64,000 bases of DNA from Anaerocolumna sp. AGMB13020 (lineage in GTDB: Bacteria > Bacillota > Clostridia > Lachnospirales > Lachnospiraceae). The notes beneath the pieces are model-generated. The model did not search any database, had not been told where the DNA came from, and worked only from the letters and a program-made list of their open reading frames with translations. How positions within the stretch are numbered: the stretch's first letter is position 1; every line of letters begins with the position of its first letter. This document shows positions 1 to 8,849 of the stretch, in pieces. The position numbers and the translations under genes are program-made. Location of the stretch: the NCBI RefSeq assembly GCF_033100115.1, contig NZ_CP136910.1:5162001-5226000 (forward strand), written 5' to 3'.

Positions 1-444
<444 letters not shown>

Positions 445-585
445 GAATCGGAAATAATAGCTGAATTAAGTTTTTATACCTGTCCAAGCATAAAAAGTAC
501 CATATGTTCTATGGCTTAATACTTACAGGAAAAGCAAAATTCTACTATAAAACATAGGAAACTACCAGAAAGAAGGAGAACAAGT

Positions 586-1776
586 ATGAAAATATTAGTT
601 GTAAACTGCGGAAGCTCATCCCTTAAATATCAGTTAATTGACTCTGTAACAGAAAAAGCACTGGCAGTAGGTATCTGTGAAAGAATCGGAATCGACGGAA
701 GACTGGTTCACACACCCGCCGGCGGTGAGAAAATTAAAATGGATGCTGACATGAAGGATCATGAAGCTGCTATTAAATATGTACTGGATGCGCTGACAAG
801 CAGTGAATATGGTGTTATCAAGACTCTTGACGAAATTGGAGCAGTTGGGCATCGTGTGGTTCATGGCGGTGAGAAATTTGCTTCCTCTACTGTTATTACA
901 GAAGAAGTAATTGCCGGAATCGAAGAGTGCAATGACCTGGCACCTCTCCATAACCCTGCAAATCTTATTGGAATCCGTGCTTGCCAGAACCTGATACCAG
1001 GTGTTCCCATGGTAGCTGTATTTGATACTGCCTTCCACCAGACTATGCCTCAGAAAGCTTACCTGTATGGCCTTCCTTATGAATATTATTCAAACTACAA
1101 GATCAGAAGATATGGTTTTCACGGAACCAGTCACAGTTTTGTAGCAAAAAGAGCAGTTCAGTTATTAGGACTTGATCCGAATAATTCAAAAGTAATCGTA
1201 TGCCACCTTGGTAACGGATCCAGTGTTACAGCTGTATTAAATGGTAAATCCGTAGATACCAGCATGGGACTTACTCCTCTTGAAGGTCTTATTATGGGTA
1301 CAAGAAGCGGAAGCATTGATCCTGCGATTATCGAATATCTGATGAATAAAGAAAATATGACACTTGAGCAGGTAATGGAAGTATTAAATAAGAAGTCCGG
1401 TGTACTTGGACTTTCCGGAATTTCCAGCGATTTCAGAGACTTAGAGGATGCTACAGCTTTAGGTAATGAAAAAGCTATTCTTGCAGTAGATGTTTTCAAC
1501 TATCATGTTGCTAAGACTATCGGTTCTTATGTAGCCGCAATGAATGGTGTTGATGCTATCATATTTACAGCGGGTCTTGGAGAGAATGACAAGGCAGTAA
1601 GAAAAGGAACAATCAGCTATCTTGGTTATTTAGGAGTGACCCTTAACGAAGAGAACAACAATACAAGAGGAAAAGAAATAGAACTTTCAACTCCTGAATC
1701 CAAGGTTAAGGTATATATCATCCCTACAAATGAAGAACTTGCAATTGCAAGAGAGACCGTTGAACTTTTAGCATAA
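586..1776 (+). CDS. ackA: Acetate kinase
   Basis: The 396-residue protein has the normal length for acetate kinase, which transfers phosphate between acetyl phosphate and ADP to give acetate and ATP. It opens with the ASKHA-fold phosphate loop NCGSSSLKYQLI, continues with HRVVHGGEKF and FHGTSHSFVAKRA, and has the nucleotide-binding segment GNGSSVTAV and a late FTAGLGEN motif. The start ATG is preceded by a strong ribosome binding site (AAGAAGGAG). It follows pta in the same orientation and completes the acetate branch of fermentation. No terminator is visible after the stop; a new consensus promoter begins 58 bases later. Confidence 0.97.
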   Translation: MKILVVNCGSSSLKYQLIDSVTEKALAVGICERIGIDGRLVHTPAGGEKIKMDADMKDHEAAIKYVLDALTSSEYGVIKTLDEIGAVGHRVVHGGEKFASSTVITEEVIAGIEECNDLAPLHNPANLIGIRACQNLIPGVPMVAVFDTAFHQTMPQKAYLYGLPYEYYSNYKIRRYGFHGTSHSFVAKRAVQLLGLDPNNSKVIVCHLGNGSSVTAVLNGKSVDTSMGLTPLEGLIMGTRSGSIDPAIIEYLMNKENMTLEQVMEVLNKKSGVLGLSGISSDFRDLEDATALGNEKAILAVDVFNYHVAKTIGSYVAAMNGVDAIIFTAGLGENDKAVRKGTISYLGYLGVTLNEENNNTRGKEIELSTPESKVKVYIIPTNEELAIARETVELLA

Positions 1777-1834
1777 ACATAAACTGAAACGACATAAAAT
1801 TCCATAAATATATTCGGAAAAATTAAAATATCCG

Positions 1835-1863
1835 TTGACAAAAGTTATATCACTGATTATAAT
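1835..1863 (+). promoter_or_regulatory. Consensus sigma-A promoter for the YceD-rpmF operon
   Basis: TTGACA (1835-1840), a 17-base spacer and TATAAT (1858-1863) form a perfect consensus match. It lies about 37 bases upstream of the YceD-family start and is well placed to drive that gene and rpmF. Confidence 0.85.
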
Positions 1864-1899
1864 GGTAACAGTGCGAATTTTCGAAGATAGGAGATTGCT

Positions 1900-2427
1900 A
1901 TGTTAATTAATTTGTCTGAGATTATGTCTGTCAAGGGCAATATCGTTTCTATACAAGCTCCCATCGAAACAGAGGAATTCTGTATAGAAGGTATAAACTA
2001 TCCTTTGACTGAGAAGGAACCGGTGGACTTTACTATAACCCATTTAGGAGACCGGAAAGTTGAGCTGGAAGGCAGCATAAAGATTTCTCTTTTAATTCCG
2101 TGCAGTAGATGCCTTAAAGACGTAGAAACTCCATTCAATCTGACATTTACCAAGGAATTGGATTTTATGAAGGATTCAGAGGAACGTATTAAGGAATTGG
2201 ACGAAACAAACTATATTAATGAATATAATCTGGATGTAGATTTACTGGTCTATGACGAAATTCTAATAGACTTTCCCATGAAGGTTCTGTGTGACGAGAA
2301 TTGTAAGGGCTTTTGCAAGGTATGCGGTTCCGATCTGAACAAAGGGACTTGTACTTGTGAGAAACAGGATTTGGATCCCAGAATGTCAGTAATCCGCGAT
2401 ATATTCAATAATTTTAAGGAGGTGTAA
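1900..2427 (+). CDS. YceD family (DUF177) protein
   Basis: This 175-residue protein belongs to the YceD/YlbN family (DUF177), typically encoded directly before the ribosomal protein L32 gene, as here: rpmF starts three bases after the stop. Family members are linked to accumulation of 23S rRNA, mainly from plant and bacterial YceD studies; the role in this organism is inferred. Visible features are a CSRCLK pair of cysteines near residue 68 and a C-terminal cysteine cluster (CDENCKGFCKVCGSDL, then CTCE), suggesting a metal site, followed by the family's closing DPRMSVIRDIF-like segment. The ATG has a GATAGGAG ribosome binding site and sits just downstream of a consensus promoter. Confidence 0.88.
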   Translation: MLINLSEIMSVKGNIVSIQAPIETEEFCIEGINYPLTEKEPVDFTITHLGDRKVELEGSIKISLLIPCSRCLKDVETPFNLTFTKELDFMKDSEERIKELDETNYINEYNLDVDLLVYDEILIDFPMKVLCDENCKGFCKVCGSDLNKGTCTCEKQDLDPRMSVIRDIFNNFKEV

Positions 2428-2429
2428 TC

Positions 2430-2615
2430 ATGGGAGCTATCTGTCCAAAGAATAAATCTTCCAAAGCAAGAAGAGACAGCCGTAGAGCAAACTGGAAAAT
2501 GTCTGCACCTAATTTAGTTAAGTGTAGCAAGTGCGGCGAATTAATGATGCCTCACAGAGTATGCAAAGCTTGTGGATCTTATAACAAGAAAGAAATCATT
2601 TCTGTAGAACAGTAG
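2430..2615 (+). CDS. rpmF: 50S ribosomal protein L32
   Basis: This 61-residue basic protein is bacterial L32 of the large ribosomal subunit. The N-terminus carries CPKNKSSKARRDSRRANWKM, and the C-terminal half forms a zinc ribbon with CSKCG and CKACG cysteine pairs, the zinc-binding form of L32. A strong AAGGAGGTG ribosome binding site overlaps the end of the YceD gene, so the two are translationally close. A Rho-independent terminator follows directly and ends the transcription unit. Confidence 0.97.
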   Translation: MGAICPKNKSSKARRDSRRANWKMSAPNLVKCSKCGELMMPHRVCKACGSYNKKEIISVEQ

Positions 2616-2624
2616 TGAAAAATC

Positions 2625-2657
2625 AAGGCCCTGGGGTTTTCCAGGAGCCTTTTTTTT
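2625..2657 (+). terminator. Rho-independent terminator after rpmF
   Basis: AAGGC-CTGG pairs with CCAG-GCCTT across a short GGTTTT loop, with an eight-T run (2650-2657) directly after the stem. Confidence 0.85.
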
Positions 2658-2711
2658 GCGATTAGAAAGATTTTTACACAACGCTGCCTGTCAGGAATTT
2701 CTAATAGCCTC

Positions 2712-2740
2712 TTGCTGCTGAAAGGCAGGTGGAGTATACT
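2712..2740 (+). promoter_or_regulatory. Sigma-A-like promoter
   Basis: TTGCTG (2712-2717), 17 bases, then TATACT (2735-2740). It lies 37 bases upstream of the TTG start of the following small membrane protein. Confidence 0.6.
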
Positions 2741-2776
2741 GATATGAGAATATAAAAGTACAAAGGAGAAACGAAA

Positions 2777-3295
2777 TTGGCGCAGAAAATAATCGGTGGT
2801 TTTCTGATATTAATATCTGTATTAGGAGTGCTTGGGAATCGGGGGAATTTAGCAGAAAGTCTGCCTGTTGCAATCCTTTTCACGATGATAGCATTGGTTC
2901 TGATTATAAAAAAACCAAGAAGTAATATGGAACGGGATATTCTAAGATTAAACCAAGAAACTCTTATTAGTGCAATCCATTGTTCGGGGCTTTCTCTTCC
3001 GAGTAATACGGCTTGCTACATACGGTTTGAGAATGATGGTTTTCGTTTCAGCAGAAGTGGTGTTGATTTTAAATTAACTTTCGATAAAATTTCTGAAATG
3101 AGGATTTTAAGTAATGTCAGAAGTATCAGAAACAATAGAAAATATGCTGACCATCTTAGTATCAGCTATCTTAATAATGATGTCTTGCATACGATTACAT
3201 TTGAATTATTAAATAATAAATCAAAAGTTAGAGCGTGGATTAAAATCTTTCATGAAGATTATAAGCTATCAGAGGTTAAATCCTTTTATCTCTGA
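2777..3295 (+). CDS. Hypothetical membrane protein with a PH-like C-terminal part
   Basis: The family is not recognised. The 172-residue product starts with two short hydrophobic segments (about residues 4-20 and 29-45, sequences like GGFLILISVLGVLG and AILFTMIALVLII). A soluble domain of roughly 120 residues follows, with alternating hydrophobic and polar stretches such as CYIRFENDGFRFSR and FKLTFDKISEM, which could form a PH-like beta fold; that is inference. The TTG start is chosen because AAAGGAG stands eight bases before it and a TTGCTG-17-TATACT promoter lies upstream. It is probably a small membrane-anchored protein with its cytoplasmic domain at the C-terminus. It appears monocistronic between two terminators. 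Confidence 0.7.
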   Translation: MAQKIIGGFLILISVLGVLGNRGNLAESLPVAILFTMIALVLIIKKPRSNMERDILRLNQETLISAIHCSGLSLPSNTACYIRFENDGFRFSRSGVDFKLTFDKISEMRILSNVRSIRNNRKYADHLSISYLNNDVLHTITFELLNNKSKVRAWIKIFHEDYKLSEVKSFYL

Positions 3296-3335
3296 TAAAA
3301 TAACGGATGTATTGTGAATGAGCTTATAAGGATAC

Positions 3336-3344
3336 TGTTATACT
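3336..3344 (+). promoter_or_regulatory. Extended -10 promoter element
   Basis: TG-t-TATACT (3336-3344) forms an extended -10, with no good -35 at 17 bases. It lies 40 bases upstream of the 49-residue gene. Confidence 0.4.
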
Positions 3345-3384
3345 ATTGTATGTAATCTAAAACAATAGATCAGGAGGACATTAT

Positions 3385-3534
3385 ATGGCAGAGAATAAAA
3401 TGAAAAATACTAAGAATAATAAAAAAGAAGATGGAACCTTTCATTCCAAGCACATTAAGCATGATCCGCAGGCCGAGAGTGCACGTGCAGTGTTTGGACT
3501 TCAGGGTGACAATTATCAAAACAATAAGAAATAA
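3385..3534 (+). CDS. Small basic protein of 49 residues
   Basis: A short open frame encodes a 49-residue, strongly charged protein: a lysine/asparagine-rich N-terminus, then KEDGTFHSKHIKHDPQAESA and a C-terminus ending in QNNKK. It is supported by an excellent ribosome binding site (CAGGAGG, eight bases before the ATG) and an intrinsic terminator directly after the stop. The HIKHDPQAE-type core resembles a small clostridial family I recall as CPC_1213-like, but I cannot verify that. There is no signal peptide or membrane segment. The function is unknown. Confidence 0.7.
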   Translation: MAENKMKNTKNNKKEDGTFHSKHIKHDPQAESARAVFGLQGDNYQNNKK

Positions 3535-3542
3535 TAAAAATA

Positions 3543-3583
3543 AGACCTTCAGGCAAACCTGAAAGGTCTCATTTTTATTTTTG
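3543..3583 (+). terminator. Terminator between convergent small genes
   Basis: AGACCTTCAGG pairs with CCTGAAAGGTCT around a CAAA loop, with a T-rich tail (3571-3583). It lies between two convergent genes; the reverse strand has only a short T-stretch after the stem, but it may act in both directions. Confidence 0.8.
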
Positions 3584-3588
3584 TCCGA

Positions 3589-3780
3589 TTAGTTTCCTCC
3601 CGGACCGTCTCTTCTTTCGGATTCATCTGAATTTACTACGGATGTCCTGTCTAATGTGTGGGTGTCCTTCATGGATGAATTCGCATTGGTGTTTACTTCG
3701 CTTACAGTACTGGTTTGATTCATACTTGCAGCCTTATTTTTAGTACTGTTTTTTGAACCGCTATTTTTCGTGTTTGCCAT
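3589..3780 (-). CDS. Small Asn/Ser/Thr-rich protein
   Basis: This 63-residue reverse-strand protein is rich in Asn, Ser, Thr and Lys and begins MANTKNSGSKNSTKNKAAS. It has no hydrophobic segment and is probably disordered; it ends in ERRDGPGGN. An AGAAGGAG ribosome binding site stands eight bases before the ATG, and the gene ends against a shared terminator, so it is likely expressed. The composition recalls small clostridial spore-associated proteins, but no signature supports that. No family is recognised. Confidence 0.6.
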   Translation of the reverse strand: MANTKNSGSKNSTKNKAASMNQTSTVSEVNTNANSSMKDTHTLDRTSVVNSDESERRDGPGGN

Positions 3781-3898
3781 ACATAAACTCCTTCTGAGAC
3801 TTTATTTACATTCCAAATTGAATGGTTCATTTCGTCGATTGATTTAATGAACAAAAATAGTATTGACGAATTTCTTAAGAGTTATGTATTCTTTGACA

Positions 3899-5122
3899 TT
3901 ATATTCGAAAAAATTCTTTCATATAATTTATCAGACCTTTTACTGTAGTGATTATTTCTTCCAAGGATTGCTTCTCTAAGTTCTCTGCTTCTATGTAAGA
4001 TATCCTGTCGGAATAATTTTTCTTAAAGCAGGTTCCGGTATAGTCTTCGCCAACTGGTATAAACCGGCTTTGCTTCTTGATATAACAATTAGCAGGTTTG
4101 GCTTTTTGCCGGTACTCCTTATCTACATACTGGGCAACGCTTTTATGAATTGCAGTATCTTCTAAAGGAAGGTAGAAATAATCAGAAGCCGGAGATAAAT
4201 GGTATTTCAAAGTACCGTTATAGACTGGCAGATGAAGCTTCAAGATATCCTTGATAAATTCTGCTTTAAGCTCCATTGCTTCAAGGTAATCCAAGCCCTT
4301 TTTCAGGGAGCCTTTTTCTTTTATGGAACAGCTTGTTGTAATCGGAAGAGGATATATAAAGGGCATCTTAAATTCTATAACGATAAAAGTATCTGTTACA
4401 AAGAGATGATAAGCAAGAGGAGTATAAAATGCTGTCAAAAAATCTGCTTTGAAGGTATCACAGTAATACAGCATAGCTGATATTGGAAGCAGATTTATCA
4501 CATCCTCTCCATTGTGCAGGAGGAGGATATCTCTTAGACTTTGTGCATCGGGAGTATCCTGGTTACTGACTGTATAAGCAGAAAGCTCTCCAGATTTAAT
4601 TTTCATATTTTCATAAAGAAGCCTTCCTACATAACCAGAATAAACAGGAATCAGTTCTTCGCCGGAATAAGTATCTTTTCTTTTGAGCTTTAAATATTCC
4701 TCAAGGGATTTTAATTTTAGGCTTTCCAGAGAAAGAAATCTTTTAAGGGGTTGTATCAGTTTGTACAGGTCAATACTTTCCAGCTTTATAAATGGATCTG
4801 CTAGTCCGTATGATTCTGCCTTTTTCTGCAAAAAAGGGATATCGAAACCGCTGCCGTTGTAGTGTATTATCCGTTTAAAGGATTTTATGAAAGCTTCAAA
4901 TTCAACAATCAGCTGAGCTTCTTTGTTAGGTTCTTCATTAAGCCACTGAATTAAATGCCATGAACCTTTTCTATAATATATACCGCCAATAAGATATACA
5001 TAGGAGGTTTTTGGGGAAAATCCGGTGGTTTCAATATCAAAGAAAAAGATATCCTCTATTGTATAAGGCTCATGTAATGGATAGTTGTATTTTGTTTGTA
5101 TGGTACTGTTTTGTGTATGCAT
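3899..5122 (-). CDS. YprB-like RNase H-fold exonuclease-domain protein
   Basis: This 407-residue cytoplasmic protein has an N-terminal 3'-5' exonuclease-like RNase H fold typical of the YprB family. The first catalytic motif is FFDIETTGF (Asp29, Glu31), followed by a SYVYLIGG segment and then HYNGSGFDIPFL, the second metal-binding block. A later block around residues 125-150 (DLYKLIQPL, LESLKLKSLEEYL) matches the third part of the fold. The C-terminal half (after about residue 200) is family-specific and of unknown role. The substrate is not established; nuclease activity is inferred from the motifs. A good promoter precedes it on the reverse strand. It is convergent with the preceding small gene and divergent from the next. 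Confidence 0.8.
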   Translation of the reverse strand: MHTQNSTIQTKYNYPLHEPYTIEDIFFFDIETTGFSPKTSYVYLIGGIYYRKGSWHLIQWLNEEPNKEAQLIVEFEAFIKSFKRIIHYNGSGFDIPFLQKKAESYGLADPFIKLESIDLYKLIQPLKRFLSLESLKLKSLEEYLKLKRKDTYSGEELIPVYSGYVGRLLYENMKIKSGELSAYTVSNQDTPDAQSLRDILLLHNGEDVINLLPISAMLYYCDTFKADFLTAFYTPLAYHLFVTDTFIVIEFKMPFIYPLPITTSCSIKEKGSLKKGLDYLEAMELKAEFIKDILKLHLPVYNGTLKYHLSPASDYFYLPLEDTAIHKSVAQYVDKEYRQKAKPANCYIKKQSRFIPVGEDYTGTCFKKNYSDRISYIEAENLEKQSLEEIITTVKGLINYMKEFFRI

Positions 5123-5168
5123 ATAAACCTCGATTCTAAAATAAAATATATCCGGTTATAATAAGAAT

Positions 5169-5196
5169 ATTGTATCATAACCTGTCGGGTTTACAA
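5169..5196 (-). promoter_or_regulatory. Promoter for the YprB-like gene
   Basis: Read on the reverse strand: TTGTAA (5191-5196), a 16-base spacer and TACAAT (5169-5174), with a TG one base before the -10. It lies about 46 bases before the start codon. Confidence 0.6.
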
Positions 5197-5303
5197 GCAG
5201 GGAATGTTTTGGCAGTTTGACAAAAAGTGCAGCCTGAAAGAAACTCGGAACAGGTCAGGACAGGGCTCATGGCAAAATTTATCTAGGTTTTCCTTGCCAG
5301 TTA

Positions 5304-5312
5304 TGTTACAAT
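5304..5312 (+). promoter_or_regulatory. Extended -10 promoter
   Basis: TG-t-TACAAT (5304-5312), with a weak TAGGTT 17 bases before the -10. It lies about 36 bases upstream of the cardiolipin synthase fusion gene. Confidence 0.45.
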
Positions 5313-5347
5313 GGTCTTAATTACATTTTGGTACAAGGGTGGTTGTC

Positions 5348-7864
5348 ATGTTTGATTTAAAAATATTCGGAGTTGATTTACTGCATATTTTGTATAATTT
5401 TTTCGCATATTCTTTTATCGGCTGGATTTATGAGAGTACGCTGGTATCTGTGAAAAAGAAGTCTTTTGTGAATCGTGGATTTGTTAATGGCCCGGTTATT
5501 CCAATTTACGGAGTGGGCGCAACTGTTATATACATAGTCTTCTGGCAGATAAGAACACAATACTTAACGATATTCTTTGGCGGAATGATTTTAGCCAGTA
5601 TACTGGAGTATTTTACTTCCTGGATTATGGAGGTTCTTTTTCATGCAAGATGGTGGGATTACAGTGATAAATTGTTTAATATAAAGGGCAGAGTATGCCT
5701 TCTGGCAGGAACTGCCTGGGGTTTTATGTCTCTTTTGGAAATCGGAGTGCTGCAGCCGAGGGTTGTCCGTGCTTATGAGGCAATTCCCCGTGTTACAGGT
5801 ATTTATGTTGTATCCATTGCACTATTATTGTTCATAATAGATATGTGGATTACAGTTGTACAGACCCTTAAGATGGATCGTATATTTGCAGAATTGCTTC
5901 ATCTAAAAGAAGAATTTACTGACTATATTGAAAAAACCAGAATTTATGAGACGAAAGAAGAGCTTAAGAAAAGACTCTCGGGATACCGAATTTCCGAAAT
6001 GGCTGATAAAATCAGGCTATTTATGGATGAGAATAAGGAAAAGCTTTTGGAGAGAAATCATTATCTGGAAGACTTTGATTTTAAATCTCTTAGACAAGAT
6101 ATTGAAGTTCAGGCCAAAGATTATCTCACAAAAATTCAGTCTATGATCGGATCAGGAAATCCGATACAAAGGCGACTTTTACGTGCCTTCCCCGATATAA
6201 AGGTAATTGCCCGTATTAGAAAAGGAGAACAACTTGATTCAGACACCAGAGAAGTTGCAGCAGCAGAGACTGCCGGAAGTCTGGAAGGAGTTAACAGCAG
6301 GTGGAAAGACATGAGTGCAAATGACAACATTATAGGAACTACAAAGAGCTATTTAAGCGGAATCCTAAGAGTTTCCCTGGTGGGAATTCTGGTATTGATC
6401 CAGATGCTATTGATAGTAATGCTGGGTTATTGGGTAAGCGGCTCTGTTTATATTTATATTTTTATTGAAGTAGCCAGTATCTTTATTATAGTTGGTTTGG
6501 TGAATGACAACCGTAACTCCTCCTATAAGATATCGTGGATATGTATTATTTTACTGCTTCCCGTTACAGGGCATATTATGTATGCGTTATGGGGAAAGTC
6601 AGGATCAACTCAGAAAATTGAAAAGAAAATCATGGCATGCATTCAACACGGTAATACCTTCCTGCATTATAAGGAGGAAAATGCAAAAAGTTATGCCATG
6701 AAATATCCTACAAAAAGCAGAATGTCAAAATATATGGAATCTCAGAATTTCCCGTTGTTTAAGAATAACAGTATTTCGTATTATCCAATGGGAGAGGATA
6801 CCTTCGAGGCAATCTTTAAGGATATTGAAGAAGCCAGGCAGTTTATCTTTATTAATTTCTTCATAGTAGGAGAAGGAGTACTTTGGGATAGAATGCATAC
6901 GCTGCTGCTTCAGAAAAAGAGTCAGGGTGTTGAGATAAAATTCATGTATGATGACTTTGGTGCAACCCTTCGTACTTCCCCGAATTTCCGTAGAAATCTG
7001 GAGGCGGAAGGAATTGAAACGGCAGTATTTAACCCTATTCATAAATATACCGATAAGCTGTATATGAATTACAGAAGCCATCAAAAGATTATTGTAATTG
7101 ATGGTAATATCGGTTATACCGGCGGTATGAATCTGGCAGATGAATATGTTAACCTGATAGAACGTTTCGGTAAATGGAAAGATAATGCGGTCAGAGTGGA
7201 GGGTGAGGCAGTTTGGGGTCTTACGGTAACCTTCCTGCAGATGTGGGAGATCTCAAAGAGCGGGGAGTGGATGGACTATAATCCTTATCGTCCTTCAAAA
7301 GTATTCCCCGAGAATGACGTTTACTGCCATGTTATTTCTGACGGACCTGCCAATCGACCCAATAACCCTATCGAAAGCATCTATAAGCAGATAATCCACT
7401 ATGCGAAGAAGTATGTTTATATAACCACTCCTTATCTGGTAATAGAGGATGATATGAAGCAGGCACTGATAGAAGCAGCAAAAAGCGGTGTGGATGTTCG
7501 TATCATTACTCCAAACATTCCGGATAAAAAGAATGTAAAGAAGCTTACGAATTACAACTATGGACAGCTTTTAGAGGGTGGAGTAAAAATTTATGAATAT
7601 ACTCCCGGATTTATTCATGCTAAGACGATCATAAACGAAGACTGTGGTATCGTAGGTACCATCAATATGGATTACCGCAGTTTCTTCCTGCATTACGAAT
7701 GTGGTTTATGGATGTGTAACAGAGATATAATCGATGACATAAAGGAAGACTTGATTGCTACCATGGAAATAAGTTATGAATTTACCTATGAGGAATGGAG
7801 ACAACGTCCTTGGTTATTGAAACTTAACCAGAGGTTCTTAAATTTATTTTCGACCTTAATGTAA
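5348..7864 (+). CDS. Membrane-domain / cardiolipin synthase fusion protein
   Basis: The protein is about 838 residues. Residues 10-170 form a multi-spanning membrane domain with YSFIGWIYES and NRGFVNGPVIPIYG, characteristic of the PF06541 family (putative ABC-transporter type IV, CmpB-like). A charged helical linker of about 150 residues follows. From about residue 340 comes a complete cardiolipin synthase: two N-terminal membrane helices, then two phospholipase D catalytic motifs, HQKIIVIDG (His578) and HAKTIINEDCGIVGT (His757). Cardiolipin synthases of this class condense phosphatidylglycerols to cardiolipin at the membrane and are usually about 480-510 residues, so the N-terminal half is extra. 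The ATG at 5348 is preferred because AAGGGTGG lies six bases upstream; a GTG at 5339 is the alternative. Confidence 0.85.
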   Translation: MFDLKIFGVDLLHILYNFFAYSFIGWIYESTLVSVKKKSFVNRGFVNGPVIPIYGVGATVIYIVFWQIRTQYLTIFFGGMILASILEYFTSWIMEVLFHARWWDYSDKLFNIKGRVCLLAGTAWGFMSLLEIGVLQPRVVRAYEAIPRVTGIYVVSIALLLFIIDMWITVVQTLKMDRIFAELLHLKEEFTDYIEKTRIYETKEELKKRLSGYRISEMADKIRLFMDENKEKLLERNHYLEDFDFKSLRQDIEVQAKDYLTKIQSMIGSGNPIQRRLLRAFPDIKVIARIRKGEQLDSDTREVAAAETAGSLEGVNSRWKDMSANDNIIGTTKSYLSGILRVSLVGILVLIQMLLIVMLGYWVSGSVYIYIFIEVASIFIIVGLVNDNRNSSYKISWICIILLLPVTGHIMYALWGKSGSTQKIEKKIMACIQHGNTFLHYKEENAKSYAMKYPTKSRMSKYMESQNFPLFKNNSISYYPMGEDTFEAIFKDIEEARQFIFINFFIVGEGVLWDRMHTLLLQKKSQGVEIKFMYDDFGATLRTSPNFRRNLEAEGIETAVFNPIHKYTDKLYMNYRSHQKIIVIDGNIGYTGGMNLADEYVNLIERFGKWKDNAVRVEGEAVWGLTVTFLQMWEISKSGEWMDYNPYRPSKVFPENDVYCHVISDGPANRPNNPIESIYKQIIHYAKKYVYITTPYLVIEDDMKQALIEAAKSGVDVRIITPNIPDKKNVKKLTNYNYGQLLEGGVKIYEYTPGFIHAKTIINEDCGIVGTINMDYRSFFLHYECGLWMCNRDIIDDIKEDLIATMEISYEFTYEEWRQRPWLLKLNQRFLNLFSTLM

Positions 7865-8210
7865 CAGGAGGAACCAATGAAGTCGGTTAGTTTAAATGGA
7901 ACATGGAAGAGGAAGAAGTATCCAATGTGAGAGGTGATTTAAAGCTTTCTGTTAATTATTGATGTCAATAGAGAGAAAGTACAAAAGACCTGAACTACGT
8001 TCCGTTTACGATATCGGACAATAAAATGAGATACTGTTCTAAGAGAACCAGGATATTATAAGGATAAAATATAGAAGCTAAAAGGCTGAGACAGGACAAG
8101 ATTTCTGTTTCAGCCAATCTGGTAAAGTGGAGACAGTAAGAGCAAAAGGAATCAGCAACAATAAAGTCAAAGAACTTAATTCAACTAAGATTAAGGCGGG
8201 AAGAACAGGT
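7865..8210 (+). other. Non-coding stretch with a gene-start remnant and a hairpin
   Basis: No complete gene is visible. At 7867-7872 an AGGAGG ribosome binding site precedes an ATG (7877) that reads MKSVSLNGTWKRKKYPM and then a stop at 7928. This resembles the first residues of a glycoside hydrolase family 2 enzyme, but nothing coherent continues it. A shifted frame (MEEEEVSNVRGDLKL) also stops soon. At 8084-8115 GGCTGAGACAG pairs with CTGTTTCAGCC (one G-T pair), followed on the reverse strand by TTTT. The stretch looks like decayed coding sequence. Confidence 0.4.
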
Positions 8211-8837
8211 ATGATAGCATATATAAAAGGTGAGCTTGCATTGGTATCAGAGGAAGGAATTGTCGTGGAAGCCGGTGGAATGGGCTATGATGTTAAGATG
8301 CCCATATCCAGTTTGAGTAACCTGCCTCGTTTAGGCAGCATGGTTACTGTATATACATATTTGCATGTAAGAGAAGACTATGTGGGGTTATTTGGCTTCC
8401 TTACACAGGAAGATCTAAAAATATTTAAATTATTGATAACGGTAAATGGAATAGGACCAAAAGGTGCACTTGGAATACTTTCCTCCATCACACCCGATGA
8501 CCTGAGATTTGCTGTACTTTCAGATGATGTCAAGACCATTGCCAAAGCTCCCGGAATCGGAACGAAAACAGCGGGAAAACTGATACTGGAGTTAAAGGAT
8601 AAACTGAAATTAAACGATGCCTTTGAAGAAAGGCTGCTGAACAACCTGGGGGACGGAAATTCGCTTACGAATGATAAGAATAAACTTCACGAAGTAAGAA
8701 AAGAAGCAATAGAGGCACTGGTAGCACTTGGATATTCACCGGCAGAAGCAGCAAAAACGGTGGGAAGTGTAGAAATTACAGAGAACCTGACAGTGGAGGA
8801 TGTGCTTAAGCTGTCCTTAAAGAATATAAGTTTTTAA
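8211..8837 (+). CDS. ruvA: Holliday junction branch migration protein RuvA
   Basis: The 208-residue protein starts [20 protein letters not shown], the usual RuvA opening, so the ATG at 8211 is chosen over an open extension reaching back to 8127. AAGGCGGG lies about ten bases upstream. RuvA binds four-way DNA junctions as a tetramer and loads the RuvB motor. The N-terminal OB domain (residues 1-65) has [16 protein letters not shown]. Two helix-hairpin-helix motifs follow ([13 protein letters not shown] and [17 protein letters not shown]), and the C-terminal RuvB-contacting domain contains [15 protein letters not shown]. ruvB begins 12 bases after the stop, forming the standard ruvAB pair. Confidence 0.96.
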   Translation: MIAYIKGELALVSEEGIVVEAGGMGYDVKMPISSLSNLPRLGSMVTVYTYLHVREDYVGLFGFLTQEDLKIFKLLITVNGIGPKGALGILSSITPDDLRFAVLSDDVKTIAKAPGIGTKTAGKLILELKDKLKLNDAFEERLLNNLGDGNSLTNDKNKLHEVRKEAIEALVALGYSPAEAAKTVGSVEITENLTVEDVLKLSLKNISF

Positions 8838-8849
8838 GGCGGGATATCA

